Positions 1 to 7,803 of a stretch of DNA of 62,756 nt are shown piece by piece. Position numbers and translations under genes: made by a program. The notes beneath the pieces were generated by a model. It made no database searches. It was not told the DNA's origin and saw nothing but the letters and a program-made list of their open reading frames with translations. Numbering within the stretch: the first letter of the stretch is position 1; every line of letters begins with the position of its first letter. The stretch is from a virus. The DNA is taken from the IMG/VR virus record IMGVR_UViG_3300027869_000002, positions 1 to 62,756 of that record. One strand, 5' to 3'.

Positions 1-127
1 GATCAAGAAGGAGTTCACGGCCCTCGGCCGCCGCGCGCATCCGATGGCCATCATCCTGATGCAGTTCATCGACTCCCGCACCAGGTCTGCTCCCCTGCTC
101 TACAACGGCAAGCGACCCACCCACGCC
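1..127. repeat. Terminal direct repeat, left copy (circular join)
   Basis: Bases 1-127 are identical to 62630-62756. Reading continues in frame from the gene that starts at 62529 across the join. A length of exactly 127 matches the largest k-mer of common short-read assemblers, so this is best read as an assembly overlap of a circular or circularly permuted genome rather than a biological terminal repeat. Confidence 0.95.
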
Positions 128-1282
128 ACCATCCCGATGGTCGATTTCCAGCGCCTGACGGGCGCCTCCGATCGGACGATCAGCGCGCACCTTTCCAGAC
201 TCGAAAAGTGGCAATTCATCGAGCGTCAGATTTCGACCAATGGAACCCACAAGGGTGGGTATCGCACGCTCCCGCACAACTACCGCAAGCGGGAGATCCC
301 GCAACCCAAGCCGCACCGCGTCCGGACGAAGCCGCTCGAAGCGCACGTGAGCGGACCGAATTACCAGGCGGCTATGCGCGCGCCCGCGCGTGGCCAAGAG
401 GCGATTAAAGGGCAAAGTTTTCCGCTTCAGTTTTCCGTATCAGAGGCGATAATTGGGCGAAGAATTACCTTGGCACTAAGTGAACGCGGGGAACTGCCAT
501 CTATAGCTGAAATCAAAGAGATACAGGCTCTTGCCGAACAACAAGCCGCGCAGCCGGCTGCCGAATCGACCCTGGTGCGGGAAATTGCAGTAGCCGCCGG
601 CAGCAGCGGATTGCCGAACCGTGACAAGGAATTGCAGGTAAACCTGCAAGGGACAGCTGAAGTTCTGCCACTAGTAGGGGTAACTTCTGCAACCTGTTGC
701 CCATACGGATGGCTCTGCCCCGTATTTGACGGGCCTTCGGCGACGCCTCCTGTACAGAAACAGAAACAGAATCAGAGTGTGGGTGGGTGTGTTACAGGCG
801 AAGCCACCGAGGGCACCCACCCACCCACCTCCGAACCCGCTCTCCCCGCCACAACCCCGGAAGAGACGGAGCTCGAGGCGATAGCCGCAGCCATCCCGGA
901 GAAGCTGACGGAGAAATTGGTGAAGGTGCCGGACCGGGAGCTGCTGCTGTCTGTCCGGGCCGAATTAGCCGGGACCCCGCCTGAGTGGCTCACCCGCAAA
1001 ATCTACCAGCGGTTTCAGTCCATCACGTCTCTGGGGCTGCTGATCCGGCCGGACGGCGGACTGGCCGCGGACGCGCGCAAGGCGTATCAGAAATGGCTGG
1101 CGGAACATGCGCCGGCGCCCATCGCTAAACCGGCCGCGGTATCCACCTGCGATCAGTGCCACGGGTCAGGATTTCCCGGCTTGAACTGCAACAGCCTGGG
1201 CGAGGCTAAGCAATTTGTGGAATCCGGCGCCCGCCCGTGCACCTGTGAATTTGGAAAGTACTGGACGGCGATGCTCGAGTGA
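1..1282 (+). CDS. Replication-initiator-like winged-helix protein, main part
   Basis: This is the larger part of the 460-residue protein that begins at 62529; an internal ATG at 44 is not the true start. Residues about 45-125 read as a winged-helix domain (LTGASDRTISAHLSRLEKW resembles a recognition helix), followed by a long low-complexity middle. The C-terminus has a CDQCHGSGF motif and a later CTCEF pair, which may bind zinc. Position at the head of the early operon and this architecture resemble phage replication initiators or helicase loaders of the lambda O type. No helicase, primase or polymerase is seen elsewhere, so replication probably relies on host machinery. The replication role is inferred; a transcriptional regulator is the alternative. 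Confidence 0.6.
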   Translation, partial: IKKEFTALGRRAHPMAIILMQFIDSRTRSAPLLYNGKRPTHATIPMVDFQRLTGASDRTISAHLSRLEKWQFIERQISTNGTHKGGYRTLPHNYRKREIPQPKPHRVRTKPLEAHVSGPNYQAAMRAPARGQEAIKGQSFPLQFSVSEAIIGRRITLALSERGELPSIAEIKEIQALAEQQAAQPAAESTLVREIAVAAGSSGLPNRDKELQVNLQGTAEVLPLVGVTSATCCPYGWLCPVFDGPSATPPVQKQKQNQSVGGCVTGEATEGTHPPTSEPALPATTPEETELEAIAAAIPEKLTEKLVKVPDRELLLSVRAELAGTPPEWLTRKIYQRFQSITSLGLLIRPDGGLAADARKAYQKWLAEHAPAPIAKPAAVSTCDQCHGSGFPGLNCNSLGEAKQFVESGARPCTCEFGKYWTAMLE

Positions 1283-1303
1283 TTTCAACGGGAGGGTAGA
1301 CCG

Positions 1304-1768
1304 GTGAACTGGCTACAATACGCGCTCCTCAAAGGCGGCTTCACCCCGCAGCAACTGGGGATGGCCGAGCAAATACCGGCGCCCGTCAAAAAACGGAACT
1401 ACTCCCACCAGGCGACTGAGAACCTTATGCATCGCGAGGCCCTCGCCATCGTTGTAGCCCAGGAATGCAAATCTCAAATCACACCGGCCGAGGCTGTCGT
1501 AGCGGGAGAGGTGGAGAGACAGGCGATACGTTCGGCCGCCAGGCGCGCGCCTGAGCCGCCACGTCCGGCGCCGCCCGTCATTGCGAACGCCGCGGAGCTG
1601 GTGCGTGACTTCGTGGATACGCTGCCCGTCGCCGGGCCGCCGGTATATCAGGCTCCCCTGGATGATGACGGCATTCGGTGGCGCTCGATCGTAGTGAAGC
1701 CGGACCCACCCCGCAAGTCCGCGCAGATGGAGTTATTCAGTGACCCCGAAATCCGGAGGGTGAAGTGA
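1304..1768 (+). CDS. Hypothetical early protein, 154 aa
   Basis: GTG start with a strong GGAGGG Shine-Dalgarno 7-12 bases upstream, 21 bases after the initiator-like gene. The N-terminus starts with a short amphipathic segment. The rest is rich in Glu, Ala and Pro, with a proline-rich hinge near residues 85-120. No recognisable domain. The four-base overlap with the following HTH gene places it in the same operon. Confidence 0.75.
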   Translation: MNWLQYALLKGGFTPQQLGMAEQIPAPVKKRNYSHQATENLMHREALAIVVAQECKSQITPAEAVVAGEVERQAIRSAARRAPEPPRPAPPVIANAAELVRDFVDTLPVAGPPVYQAPLDDDGIRWRSIVVKPDPPRKSAQMELFSDPEIRRVK

Positions 1769-2022
1769 CGCTCGACACGTTAGCCCAAGTCTCCGAGGCG
1801 CGCCTGTACCTGCGCTGGGCAGCGCGATCGCTGAGCCCACTCGAACTTCTCGCAATTGAGATGTGGCTGGCCGGCACCGACGAATATGAAGCGGCACGCG
1901 CCATGCGAAGAAGCCGCGCAACATTCTGGGCCGCCCGGCAGCGCGCGCTCCCTAAAATGCGCCGAGTACTCCGGCGCATGGGACTGACCGCCACCCACCA
2001 GGTGATTGGAGGCCGCGAATGA
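1765..2022 (+). CDS. Small HTH protein resembling sigma factor region 4
   Basis: GTG start overlapping the previous stop (GTGA). The 85-residue protein is mostly helical. Residues 42-70 (EYEAARAMRRSRATFW and the following KMRRVLRRM) fit the pattern of a sigma-70 region 4 or LuxR-like helix-turn-helix followed by a basic helix. It lacks any region 2. It could be an early transcription regulator; the DNA-binding call is from pattern only. Confidence 0.6.
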   Translation: MTLDTLAQVSEARLYLRWAARSLSPLELLAIEMWLAGTDEYEAARAMRRSRATFWAARQRALPKMRRVLRRMGLTATHQVIGGRE

Positions 2023-2213
2023 AACTTGTGCTGGGTGCCGTGGCTGTCTGGGCTTGCGGCTTTCTCGCCGGCCGCGCCGTTCCGTGGCTGCGATACGGGC
2101 CGCTTCGCCGGCACGTGGTCAGGTTCTGCAACTCACTGGAGCACGGCTCGTGGTTGCAGGAGCGAATTCTCGACTGGCTCTATCCGGGAAATTGCGAGGT
2201 AACTTTCAAATGA
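2019..2213 (+). CDS. Small membrane protein, 64 aa
   Basis: Overlaps the preceding stop by four bases (ATGA). The N-terminus is a single hydrophobic helix (LVLGAVAVWACGFLAG) followed by a basic, Trp-containing tail. Function unknown. Confidence 0.65.
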   Translation: MKLVLGAVAVWACGFLAGRAVPWLRYGPLRRHVVRFCNSLEHGSWLQERILDWLYPGNCEVTFK

Positions 2214-2491
2214 ACCGCCAGGAACTGGAACGCCGCCGCTACGCCGCCCTCCGCGAACTACACGCGCGCCTGTTCGCGGAAGCCAACCGCCGCGACGCCC
2301 TGATCCGGGAGCTCGCCGCGAAATACCGCGTGGCCCGCCAAACCATCCGCGCCTGGCTGCGCCGCGAAACTGCAGGCACGCTCGCCAGCACCAAAGCCAC
2401 CGGGAGGCCGCGCGGAAGCGTGAGAGCAGCGTTTCGGGCGGCGTCCGCTAATGATCAGCTTCCAGGCGGGTGGGACCCATGGGGTGTGTGA
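2210..2491 (+). CDS. Small HTH protein, 93 aa
   Basis: The ATG at 2210 overlaps the preceding stop (ATGA). The 5' extension of this frame upstream of 2210 is not needed. Residues 28-48 (ELAAKYRVARQTIRAWL) are a clear helix-turn-helix, flanked by Arg-rich sequence. The tail (TGRPRGSVR) is basic. Likely a DNA-binding protein of the early operon, with unknown target. Confidence 0.65.
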   Translation: MNRQELERRRYAALRELHARLFAEANRRDALIRELAAKYRVARQTIRAWLRRETAGTLASTKATGRPRGSVRAAFRAASANDQLPGGWDPWGV

Positions 2492-3066
2492 TGCCCCGAG
2501 ATCCTCAGCGCTTCCAAAAACTGATGCTGGCGGCCCTGGCGAAACCGCACGGCGTGCGCGCGCGTTATGTGGCCGGCTGCCGGTGCGATCTCTGCCGCGC
2601 GGCCACAAACGCCTACGAAAAGCGGCGCAACAAACTGCGCAACACCTTCGACTATAACGGCCTGGTGCCGGCGACGACGGCGCGGGAATATTTGCGGCGA
2701 CTCTCCCGTCAGGGGATCGGCAGGCATTCCGTGTCCGCAGTCACCGGCATCTCCGACACGATCCTCTACGGCATCATCACCGGCGAGCGCCCAAATTGCC
2801 GCGCGCGGACTGAGCGCCGGATACTGGCCGTCGAGCCAACCCTGGCCCGCGCGGGGCACTCACTGGTTTCAGGCCGCGAAACCTGGCACAAGCTCGATCA
2901 GCTCATCAGGGATGGATGGACGAAGACTTTCCTCGCGGCGCAGCTCGGCAAGAAGGGCAACCCACCGGCGCTTCAGCTCCGGAGGGACCGAATCACCTGG
3001 CAGAATGCCGTGGCTGTTGAGAAACTCTGGACGCTGATTAACGCGGGAAGGGTGAGGCGTCCCTGA
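2491..3066 (+). CDS. Zinc-motif plus HTH protein, 191 aa
   Basis: The start at 2491 is chosen because it shares one base with the preceding stop (TGATG); an in-frame ATG lies 21 bases earlier. Residues about 15-40 contain HGVRARYVAGCRCDLCRA, a CxCxxC knuckle followed by a basic helix that is widespread in actinobacterial and other phage HTH proteins. A second HTH-like part lies around SVSAVTGISDTILYGII. Both halves suggest DNA binding. It sits in a run of overlapping early genes. Precise role unknown. Confidence 0.65.
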   Translation: MPRDPQRFQKLMLAALAKPHGVRARYVAGCRCDLCRAATNAYEKRRNKLRNTFDYNGLVPATTAREYLRRLSRQGIGRHSVSAVTGISDTILYGIITGERPNCRARTERRILAVEPTLARAGHSLVSGRETWHKLDQLIRDGWTKTFLAAQLGKKGNPPALQLRRDRITWQNAVAVEKLWTLINAGRVRRP

Positions 3067-3332
3067 TGCCCTGCCACCACGTAACACTCCCCGGCGGAGC
3101 CCACGCCATCGTCCGGACCGCGAGCCCACGCGCGCGCGCCTGCTCCGTCTGCCAGATCAAGGTCCGCGATTACAAGCTATGTGACTGGCCAATCGGTGGA
3201 GTCATTCGGCGAGGCCTGCAGGAAATCCCGCGCACCTGTGATGCCGTGCTGTGCCGGATCCACGCCACACACATAGAGCCGGACACCGACTACTGCCCGC
3301 TGCACGCCGCGGCCGGAAAGCTGAAGCTCTGA
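3066..3332 (+). CDS. Cys/His-rich small protein, 88 aa
   Basis: Starts with the one-base TGATG overlap. It has dispersed Cys and His residues (CSVCQIK, LCRIHATHIE, YCPLHAA) that could bind one or two zinc ions. No family recognised. Confidence 0.6.
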   Translation: MPCHHVTLPGGAHAIVRTASPRARACSVCQIKVRDYKLCDWPIGGVIRRGLQEIPRTCDAVLCRIHATHIEPDTDYCPLHAAAGKLKL

Positions 3333-3333
3333 C

Positions 3334-3666
3334 ATGCCCATCCGGCCAGAGAACCGAAAATTCTACGGCTGGCACTGGCGCCGCCACGTCCGTCCGCCCG
3401 CCCTGGTCGCGATCGGCGCTGACCCGAAAACCAGCATAGGGAAATGCCAGGCCTGCTGGAAGATCAAGAAGCTGGACGTGGCCCACCGCGATCGCGTGGC
3501 CGGCCATGACGACCCGTCGAACCTGGTCTGTCTTTGCAAACCGTGCCACAACCGGTACGATGCCGCGGTGCGCGAGCGGAAGTCGAGGCGCACGCGCATC
3601 CGCCGCAAGGATGCGGCGCGGCCCATACTCGCGTTGATACAAGGAGAAGTCGATGCAAGAGCCTAA
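3334..3666 (+). CDS. HNH-type endonuclease-like protein
   Basis: The 110-residue protein has the order CQAC, then LDVAHRDR, then NLVCLCKPCHNRYD, which is the Cys-Cys / His / Asn / Cys-Cys-His layout of HNH nucleases. The conserved DH-type histidine is represented by the AHRD segment. The C-terminus is Arg/Lys-rich and may contact DNA. It overlaps the next gene by 14 bases. It may be a phage-encoded nicking or homing enzyme; activity is inferred. Confidence 0.65.
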   Translation: MPIRPENRKFYGWHWRRHVRPPALVAIGADPKTSIGKCQACWKIKKLDVAHRDRVAGHDDPSNLVCLCKPCHNRYDAAVRERKSRRTRIRRKDAARPILALIQGEVDARA

Positions 3667-4117
3667 AACGTCGATCGATAAATCGAACTGGCCGCGCGGC
3701 CCGTGGGACGACGAACCCGACCGCGTGGAATTCGAACATGCCGGGCTGCCCTGCCTCATGATCCGGCACCCGAGACATGGAAACTATTGCGGCTATGCGG
3801 CGGTCCCGCCAGGGCACCCGCTACACGGCAAGGATTACGACACCCCGGAAGTGGATGTGCACGGCGGCCTCACCTATGCGGACAAGTGCCAGGGTGACAT
3901 TTGCCACGTGCCCAAGCCCGGAGAGCCCGAGGACGTATGGTGGTTCGGCTTTGACTGCGCGCACGGCGGGGATCGCGCGCCGGGACTGGAGGCTGATCTC
4001 CGAGAGGCCGGGATACCCCGGTTGAGCGATTACGGGGAAGTATATCGCGATCTCTCTTACGTGCGGGCCGAAACCGAAAAGCTGGCCGAACAACTAGCGA
4101 GGGTTTCCCATGCCTGA
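3653..4117 (+). CDS. Conserved hypothetical phage protein, 154 aa
   Basis: The protein has a middle segment with GGLTYADKCQ followed by WWFGFDCAHGGD and ends in a helical tail with a repeating YxxxEtxxLAxQL pattern. This layout is familiar from many actinobacterial and environmental phages, where it has no assigned function. It overlaps both neighbours, so it is translationally linked to them. Confidence 0.7.
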   Translation: MQEPKTSIDKSNWPRGPWDDEPDRVEFEHAGLPCLMIRHPRHGNYCGYAAVPPGHPLHGKDYDTPEVDVHGGLTYADKCQGDICHVPKPGEPEDVWWFGFDCAHGGDRAPGLEADLREAGIPRLSDYGEVYRDLSYVRAETEKLAEQLARVSHA

Positions 4118-4322
4118 CAGCGACGCCGAGGATTATAACGGCCGCGAAGTGGATCCGGATTACCTGGTGAACCTGCGCAAGTTCATGAGACGCGGCTTGG
4201 GCGCCCAGCTCGCAATAGATAAAGCGCTGCGCGACGTCAATAGCTACGTCGAACGCGTGAAGCGGAAAGACGCCGAGAGCCTCATGCCCCCGGAGGATGA
4301 CCTGGAGCGGGGGCGGCGATGA
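4110..4322 (+). CDS. Hypothetical early protein, 70 aa
   Basis: Overlaps the previous gene by eight bases and the next by four. It is charged, with an acidic start and alternating basic and acidic helices. No family recognised. Confidence 0.6.
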   Translation: MPDSDAEDYNGREVDPDYLVNLRKFMRRGLGAQLAIDKALRDVNSYVERVKRKDAESLMPPEDDLERGRR

Positions 4323-4489
4323 GTCTCACGGTAGTGTGTGACGGCTGCGGGTTGAGATTTCCAATTGCCCTAGCCGACGTCCTGCATTGGTGGTGGACGG
4401 GAAGAACGATGGCCGAGTGCCGGGAGTATCGCAAATACGTCGCCGATCTGATAGCGGAGAACCTGCCGAACCTGGAGCACAGGTTATGA
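4319..4489 (+). CDS. Very small Trp-containing Cys protein, 56 aa
   Basis: The ATG at 4319 overlaps the preceding stop (ATGA) and the stop at 4487-4489 overlaps the next ATG, so both ends are fixed by overlaps. It begins MSLTVVCDGCGLRF, a CxxC knuckle, and has a WWWTG patch mid-way. Unknown function; coding status rests on the perfect overlap chain. Confidence 0.6.
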   Translation: MSLTVVCDGCGLRFPIALADVLHWWWTGRTMAECREYRKYVADLIAENLPNLEHRL

Positions 4490-4599
4490 GACTGACCATC
4501 GACCTGATTGTCATCTTCCTGTCCTGCGTCGGCATCTGGATTCTGGGATATAAGACCGGACGCATCGCCCAGCGCAGGGCTGACAGGGAGCGGAAATGA
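4486..4599 (+). CDS. Mini membrane protein, 37 aa
   Basis: ATGA overlap with the previous stop. One transmembrane helix (LIVIFLSCVGIWILGY) followed by a strongly basic tail. The longer in-frame start at 4387 would read through the upstream gene and is rejected. Confidence 0.6.
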   Translation: MRLTIDLIVIFLSCVGIWILGYKTGRIAQRRADRERK

Positions 4600-4832
4600 G
4601 CGACGACCCGAAACAGCACATCGAGGTTCAGGTCACCGACAGCACTGAATTCCATTGCTTCCGCGTGATCTTTTGGGCCGCCCTTGAACCCGGAGCCCAG
4701 AGGCACAAAATCGAGATCATGCTCCACGCCACGCAACTGGTTGACCTGCTGCACAAGGGATCGCAAGCCCTGGGTGAGTGGCAGTGTCAGACCACCGACT
4801 ACCTGCTCAAGCGGTTGGGCGTAGAGAGATGA
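4596..4832 (+). CDS. Hypothetical early protein, 78 aa
   Basis: ATGA overlap with the mini membrane gene. Soluble, beta-rich first half and helical second half (LVDLLHKGSQALGEWQ). No family recognised. Confidence 0.65.
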   Translation: MSDDPKQHIEVQVTDSTEFHCFRVIFWAALEPGAQRHKIEIMLHATQLVDLLHKGSQALGEWQCQTTDYLLKRLGVER

Positions 4833-4850
4833 ATTTCTGGAGGGACTTCC

Positions 4851-5138
4851 ATGAAACACTTCGCATTCTTCAAACGCGCAATCCCCATCGCCGCCCTGCT
4901 GTTCGTGTGGTGGCTGCAATACCAGCAGTCCGAGACGTGGCGACACCAGGCCATGCGGGACGAAGTGGAGCTCCGCGAAGCGGACCGCGCGGCATCCAGG
5001 GCGCAGGCGGCGATCGACGAAGCCGGGCGTGAGGTGTCCGAGGCGCGCGCCGCTATCGACGAGGCGTACGCCACCTGCCGGACTTCACCGCTCAAAACTT
5101 TACAGGGTGCGTCAAATTTTACGGAGGCGCGCCGGTGA
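4851..5138 (+). CDS. Membrane-anchored coiled-coil protein, 95 aa
   Basis: An N-terminal transmembrane helix (IPIAALLFVWWLQY) is followed by about 55 residues of Ala/Glu/Arg heptads with strong coiled-coil character. The arrangement resembles an inner-membrane spanin or a membrane-tethered accessory factor, but it lies in the early operon far from the lysozyme, so a lysis role is not claimed. Confidence 0.6.
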   Translation: MKHFAFFKRAIPIAALLFVWWLQYQQSETWRHQAMRDEVELREADRAASRAQAAIDEAGREVSEARAAIDEAYATCRTSPLKTLQGASNFTEARR

Positions 5139-5305
5139 TGTGGGTGGGTGCGGCCGTGGCGTGCTGCGTGTCGTTTGCCCTCGGCTATTGCTTCAAGCTG
5201 CGTGTGCACGAGACGCTGCGCAGGCCGCGAGACACCCGCGAGTTGAAGCACTCCGTTGACCGGTGGGAGCGGAGTCACCCAACACGCGAGGATAGCCAGC
5301 TGTGA
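5138..5305 (+). CDS. Small membrane protein, 55 aa
   Basis: The ATG at 5138 shares one base with the preceding stop and the end overlaps the next GTG start by four bases. One hydrophobic helix (VGAAVACCVSFALGYCF) and a basic-acidic tail. Unknown function. Confidence 0.55.
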   Translation: MWVGAAVACCVSFALGYCFKLRVHETLRRPRDTRELKHSVDRWERSHPTREDSQL

Positions 5306-5490
5306 GCAACGAGCTGCTGTACTGGATCGCCCTGAAAGCCATCGCAAAGAGCGATAGCCCGGAATGGCTGCGGAAGCACAGCGAGAAAGCGTACGGCCTT
5401 TCATACCACGAAGCGTTGGAGATGGCCTACGAAAATTTGCAAGCGCTCGCCATCAATGCCACGTACAAAAAACGAAAGCCAAGCTTCTGA
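5302..5490 (+). CDS. Hypothetical early protein, 62 aa
   Basis: GTG start overlapping the previous stop (GTGA). Helical and amphipathic, with a basic C-terminus. No family recognised. Confidence 0.55.
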   Translation: MSNELLYWIALKAIAKSDSPEWLRKHSEKAYGLSYHEALEMAYENLQALAINATYKKRKPSF

Positions 5491-5512
5491 TGACCAGGGA
5501 GAAGGCGCACCA

Positions 5513-5701
5513 ATGATCACGGTCGTTATCACCGAGAGAGCCGACGGCAAGATGGATCTCCGGATCGAGCCGCCCCTTATCAGTGCGCTGGAATACACGA
5601 AAGAGCAACTCACCGCGGCATACCTCTGCTATTGCGCGGAGAAAATGACTGTCAATCTGGTGGGCTCCTGCCGCCTGGGAACGGAGCCGCCTACGCAATG
5701 A
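5513..5701 (+). CDS. Hypothetical early protein, 62 aa
   Basis: The ATG at 5513 is preferred over the upstream in-frame start because GGGAGAAGG lies about ten bases upstream. Beta-rich start (ITVVITERADGKMDLRI) and one CYC near the middle. The stop overlaps the next ATG. Confidence 0.55.
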   Translation: MITVVITERADGKMDLRIEPPLISALEYTKEQLTAAYLCYCAEKMTVNLVGSCRLGTEPPTQ

Positions 5702-5952
5702 AACGCCGCGCCACATCCGCCGAGGGGGACCGCTTCATCGACCAGCTTTTCTATGACCGCCTGCAGCGGAAGCAGCGCAATAGCGTTCCGGTGGGCGAAC
5801 TGGAGGCCGAGTTTCCACCAGGCTGGATCGAATCCACCACGCACCTGCGGCCCGCGCCTCAAAGTGCCGGAGCCTGCCAGTGCCCCATGTGCGCACGGGA
5901 CCGCTGGCTGCGACGGGTGCGGGCTGAACGCACCCAGGCCGCGGCAGGTTGA
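5698..5952 (+). CDS. Small protein with a Cys cluster, 84 aa
   Basis: ATGA overlap sets the start. The C-terminal third contains CQCPMCARDRW, three cysteines that may form a zinc site. The remainder is charged. Unknown function. Confidence 0.55.
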   Translation: MKRRATSAEGDRFIDQLFYDRLQRKQRNSVPVGELEAEFPPGWIESTTHLRPAPQSAGACQCPMCARDRWLRRVRAERTQAAAG

Positions 5953-6164
5953 GGTGTGTGGGTTTGATCGTAAGCCGATTTATGCAGCCTATGGACGATA
6001 ATCTCGAAGGCGAGAAGGAAGCACCCGATAAATCTGCGCTGTATGCCCAGGCCTGCCGGGATGCCCACTTCATCACGGATCGGCTTCGCGGGCTGCCATG
6101 GGCCGAAGGACGCCGGGTGCTGCTGGGAAAGCTGGAGATGGCGGCCACCGAGCTACTCGAATAG
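5949..6164 (+). CDS. Hypothetical early protein, about 71 aa
   Basis: A TTG at 5949 overlaps the preceding stop (TTGA), the same arrangement used by several other genes here. Internal ATGs at 5982 and 5991 are alternative starts and one of them may be the real one. The conserved-looking part is the helical C-terminal 55 residues. Confidence 0.5.
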   Translation: MRCVGLIVSRFMQPMDDNLEGEKEAPDKSALYAQACRDAHFITDRLRGLPWAEGRRVLLGKLEMAATELLE

Positions 6165-6212
6165 ATCAAGGCATTGAAGGACGCCGAAAAACTCTGAAAA
6201 AGGAGGGAAGGT

Positions 6213-6407
6213 ATGGCAGGACAGCCGGGATCGAAGGCCGAGCGGGCTTTCGCTCTCTACACTGAGATGACCGCGGCGGAACGGAGCGAGTACGCGCTGC
6301 TGTGCCGCGGATACGACGCGGCGAAAGAGACGAAGAAGCAGCCGAAAGCCTCACCCGCGCGCGCGAGAGCGGTAGGTGTTGGAAAGGAGGTGGGCGAATC
6401 AGGGTAA
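6213..6407 (+). CDS. Hypothetical last gene of the early operon, 64 aa
   Basis: Preceded by a strong AGGAGGGAAGG ribosome site. Helical first half, Lys/Ala/Arg-rich second half suggesting nucleic-acid contact. It ends about 30 bases before a hairpin terminator. Confidence 0.6.
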   Translation: MAGQPGSKAERAFALYTEMTAAERSEYALLCRGYDAAKETKKQPKASPARARAVGVGKEVGESG

Positions 6408-6438
6408 AAATCAACTAGCCAGGTACATGGGAAGGGGA

Positions 6439-6470
6439 CGGCGGGCGGTCGCGAGGCAGCCCGCCGTTTT
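6439..6470 (+). terminator. Rho-independent terminator of the early operon
   Basis: Perfect 8-bp stem CGGCGGGC / GCCCGCCG (6439-6446 with 6459-6466) and a 12-base loop, followed by TTTT and a further T run. It lies after the last early gene and just before the stop of the convergent minus-strand gene. Confidence 0.85.
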
Positions 6471-6480
6471 CCGTTTTAGC

Positions 6481-7416
6481 CTAGACGTGCATGCTGGCGC
6501 GGATCGCCTGGGTGTCCGCATAGATCTGCGCGAGCGCCGCGGAGTCACCGGTAGCGGGTTGTGCCGGCAGCGCCGGGGGCTGGACATCCGTCCGCAGGAT
6601 AATCCATTGCATCGATGTGCCGGGGAACGGCTTACTGCCGGGCTGCAGGCCGGGGATGGCGTTCGCGATCACCTCGTTCGGAAGCGTCGCGCGAATGGGC
6701 GTCGGCCAGGTGGCTTCGTTCGGTGGCGCCTGGTCGGGCGGGCGGTCGAAGACCCATTGCGGATTCGGTCCCACCAGGATGAAGTGGCCGGGGGCGCCGT
6801 CGCCCTGGGACTTGGACGCCAGGATCAGCGCCTGGGCCAAGAACGTGTTGCCGGCAATCTGGATGTACCACTGCCGCGTGGGGACCTGCCCGTAGTTGAG
6901 GCGATACAGATTGCTCACCAGCTGGACGACGGTAGCTGTCTGGCCGGGATACAGCGCCTGAATCTGCGCGGCCATGGCTTGCGCGTCCGCCAATAGACAC
7001 ATCTGATTGGGATCCGCCGGCACGGTTCCTCCGCCCAGTAGCCACGTGAGGGTTGCATCGGTGGCCGGGGAAGTGTACGGCTCATAGAAGGCGCTCGGGT
7101 AGTTGATCGAGGTAGCCTCATCGATCGACATCGTGATCGTGCTCTCTACCCCCAGGCCGCCCGTGCCGGCTTTCGCTACGGCCGCATTTGCCGCAAGCGC
7201 CGGATCGAACACGTTGAACGTGAGATTTCCGTTTTTGTCTGCGTTGGCCGCCGCGTAGGCAGCGCTCACTGTCCACAGCTTCAGATTTCGGCTGGTACGG
7301 TATTTGTCTTGCGGGACGCCTTTGGCTTTCGCGTCGGCCGCGGAGAGGTACGCGGTAATGTTCGGATCGTCAAGGGTCGGGTGGATGGGATACCACCAGG
7401 TCGATGGTTGCGTCAT
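6481..7416 (-). CDS. Unknown 311-aa protein, isolated minus-strand gene
   Basis: The start at 7416 is chosen because AGGAGG lies seven bases upstream of the ATG; the frame extends further upstream without a better start. N-terminus MTQPSTWWYPIHPTL. The middle is rich in Ala, Thr and Asn, and the C-terminus is helical. No signal peptide and no recognised domain. It stands alone between two plus-strand units, with its own leader, like an independently acquired cargo gene or a virion-associated protein. Function not assignable. Confidence 0.75.
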   Translation of the reverse strand: MTQPSTWWYPIHPTLDDPNITAYLSAADAKAKGVPQDKYRTSRNLKLWTVSAAYAAANADKNGNLTFNVFDPALAANAAVAKAGTGGLGVESTITMSIDEATSINYPSAFYEPYTSPATDATLTWLLGGGTVPADPNQMCLLADAQAMAAQIQALYPGQTATVVQLVSNLYRLNYGQVPTRQWYIQIAGNTFLAQALILASKSQGDGAPGHFILVGPNPQWVFDRPPDQAPPNEATWPTPIRATLPNEVIANAIPGLQPGSKPFPGTSMQWIILRTDVQPPALPAQPATGDSAALAQIYADTQAIRASMHV

Positions 7417-7510
7417 AGATTGGCCTCCTGCCTCCCGTATGGTATTCCCATTCCGATGTGGCCGGAGGGTTTCGGGAACTCGCGCTAGTACTCTTCTACC
7501 CAGATTTGCA

Positions 7511-7539
7511 TTGACAATAAAACAGCTATAAGCGATACT
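7511..7539 (+). promoter_or_regulatory. Sigma-70-type promoter for the coiled-coil pair
   Basis: A perfect -35 TTGACA at 7511-7516, a 17-base AT-rich spacer, and GATACT at 7534-7539 as -10. It lies 50 bases upstream of the gene at 7589 in the divergent gap 7417-7588. Confidence 0.65.
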
Positions 7540-7588
7540 GGGAGTGTAAGCAAGGCCCGCATCCACGGGCCGCAAACAGGAGATACGA

Positions 7589-7795
7589 ATGCCCACAAAA
7601 GAGACCCTCAGCACGCGCGTGAAGCGCCTGGAAGAATCCCAGATCAGGCTGGACAACGCCATGGCTCACCTGGCCGAAGTCCAGGCGCAGGATCAGACCG
7701 AAGCCCGCGAGCGCGAAAAGCGCATCGACGATCGCATTGAAAAGCTGGTGCTGGCCATTGCCGAGCTCGTCCGCCGCCAGAACGGGAAAAGCTAG
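7589..7795 (+). CDS. Coiled-coil protein A, 68 aa
   Basis: Preceded by AGGAGATACG. Almost wholly heptad-patterned (TRVKRLEESQIRLDNAM, then EREKRIDDRIEKL). Its start and end (MPTKETLSTRVKRLE and RRQNGKS) match the next gene, so the two are tandem paralogs. Could be an oligomerising regulator or scaffold; unknown. Confidence 0.7.
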   Translation: MPTKETLSTRVKRLEESQIRLDNAMAHLAEVQAQDQTEAREREKRIDDRIEKLVLAIAELVRRQNGKS

Positions 7796-7803
7796 GAGAT
7801 ACG

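Noticed and set aside
1-127. True direct terminal repeat of the virion DNA
   Set aside because: The length equals a standard assembler k-mer and the gene reads through it. An assembly overlap is more likely than a 127-bp biological repeat.
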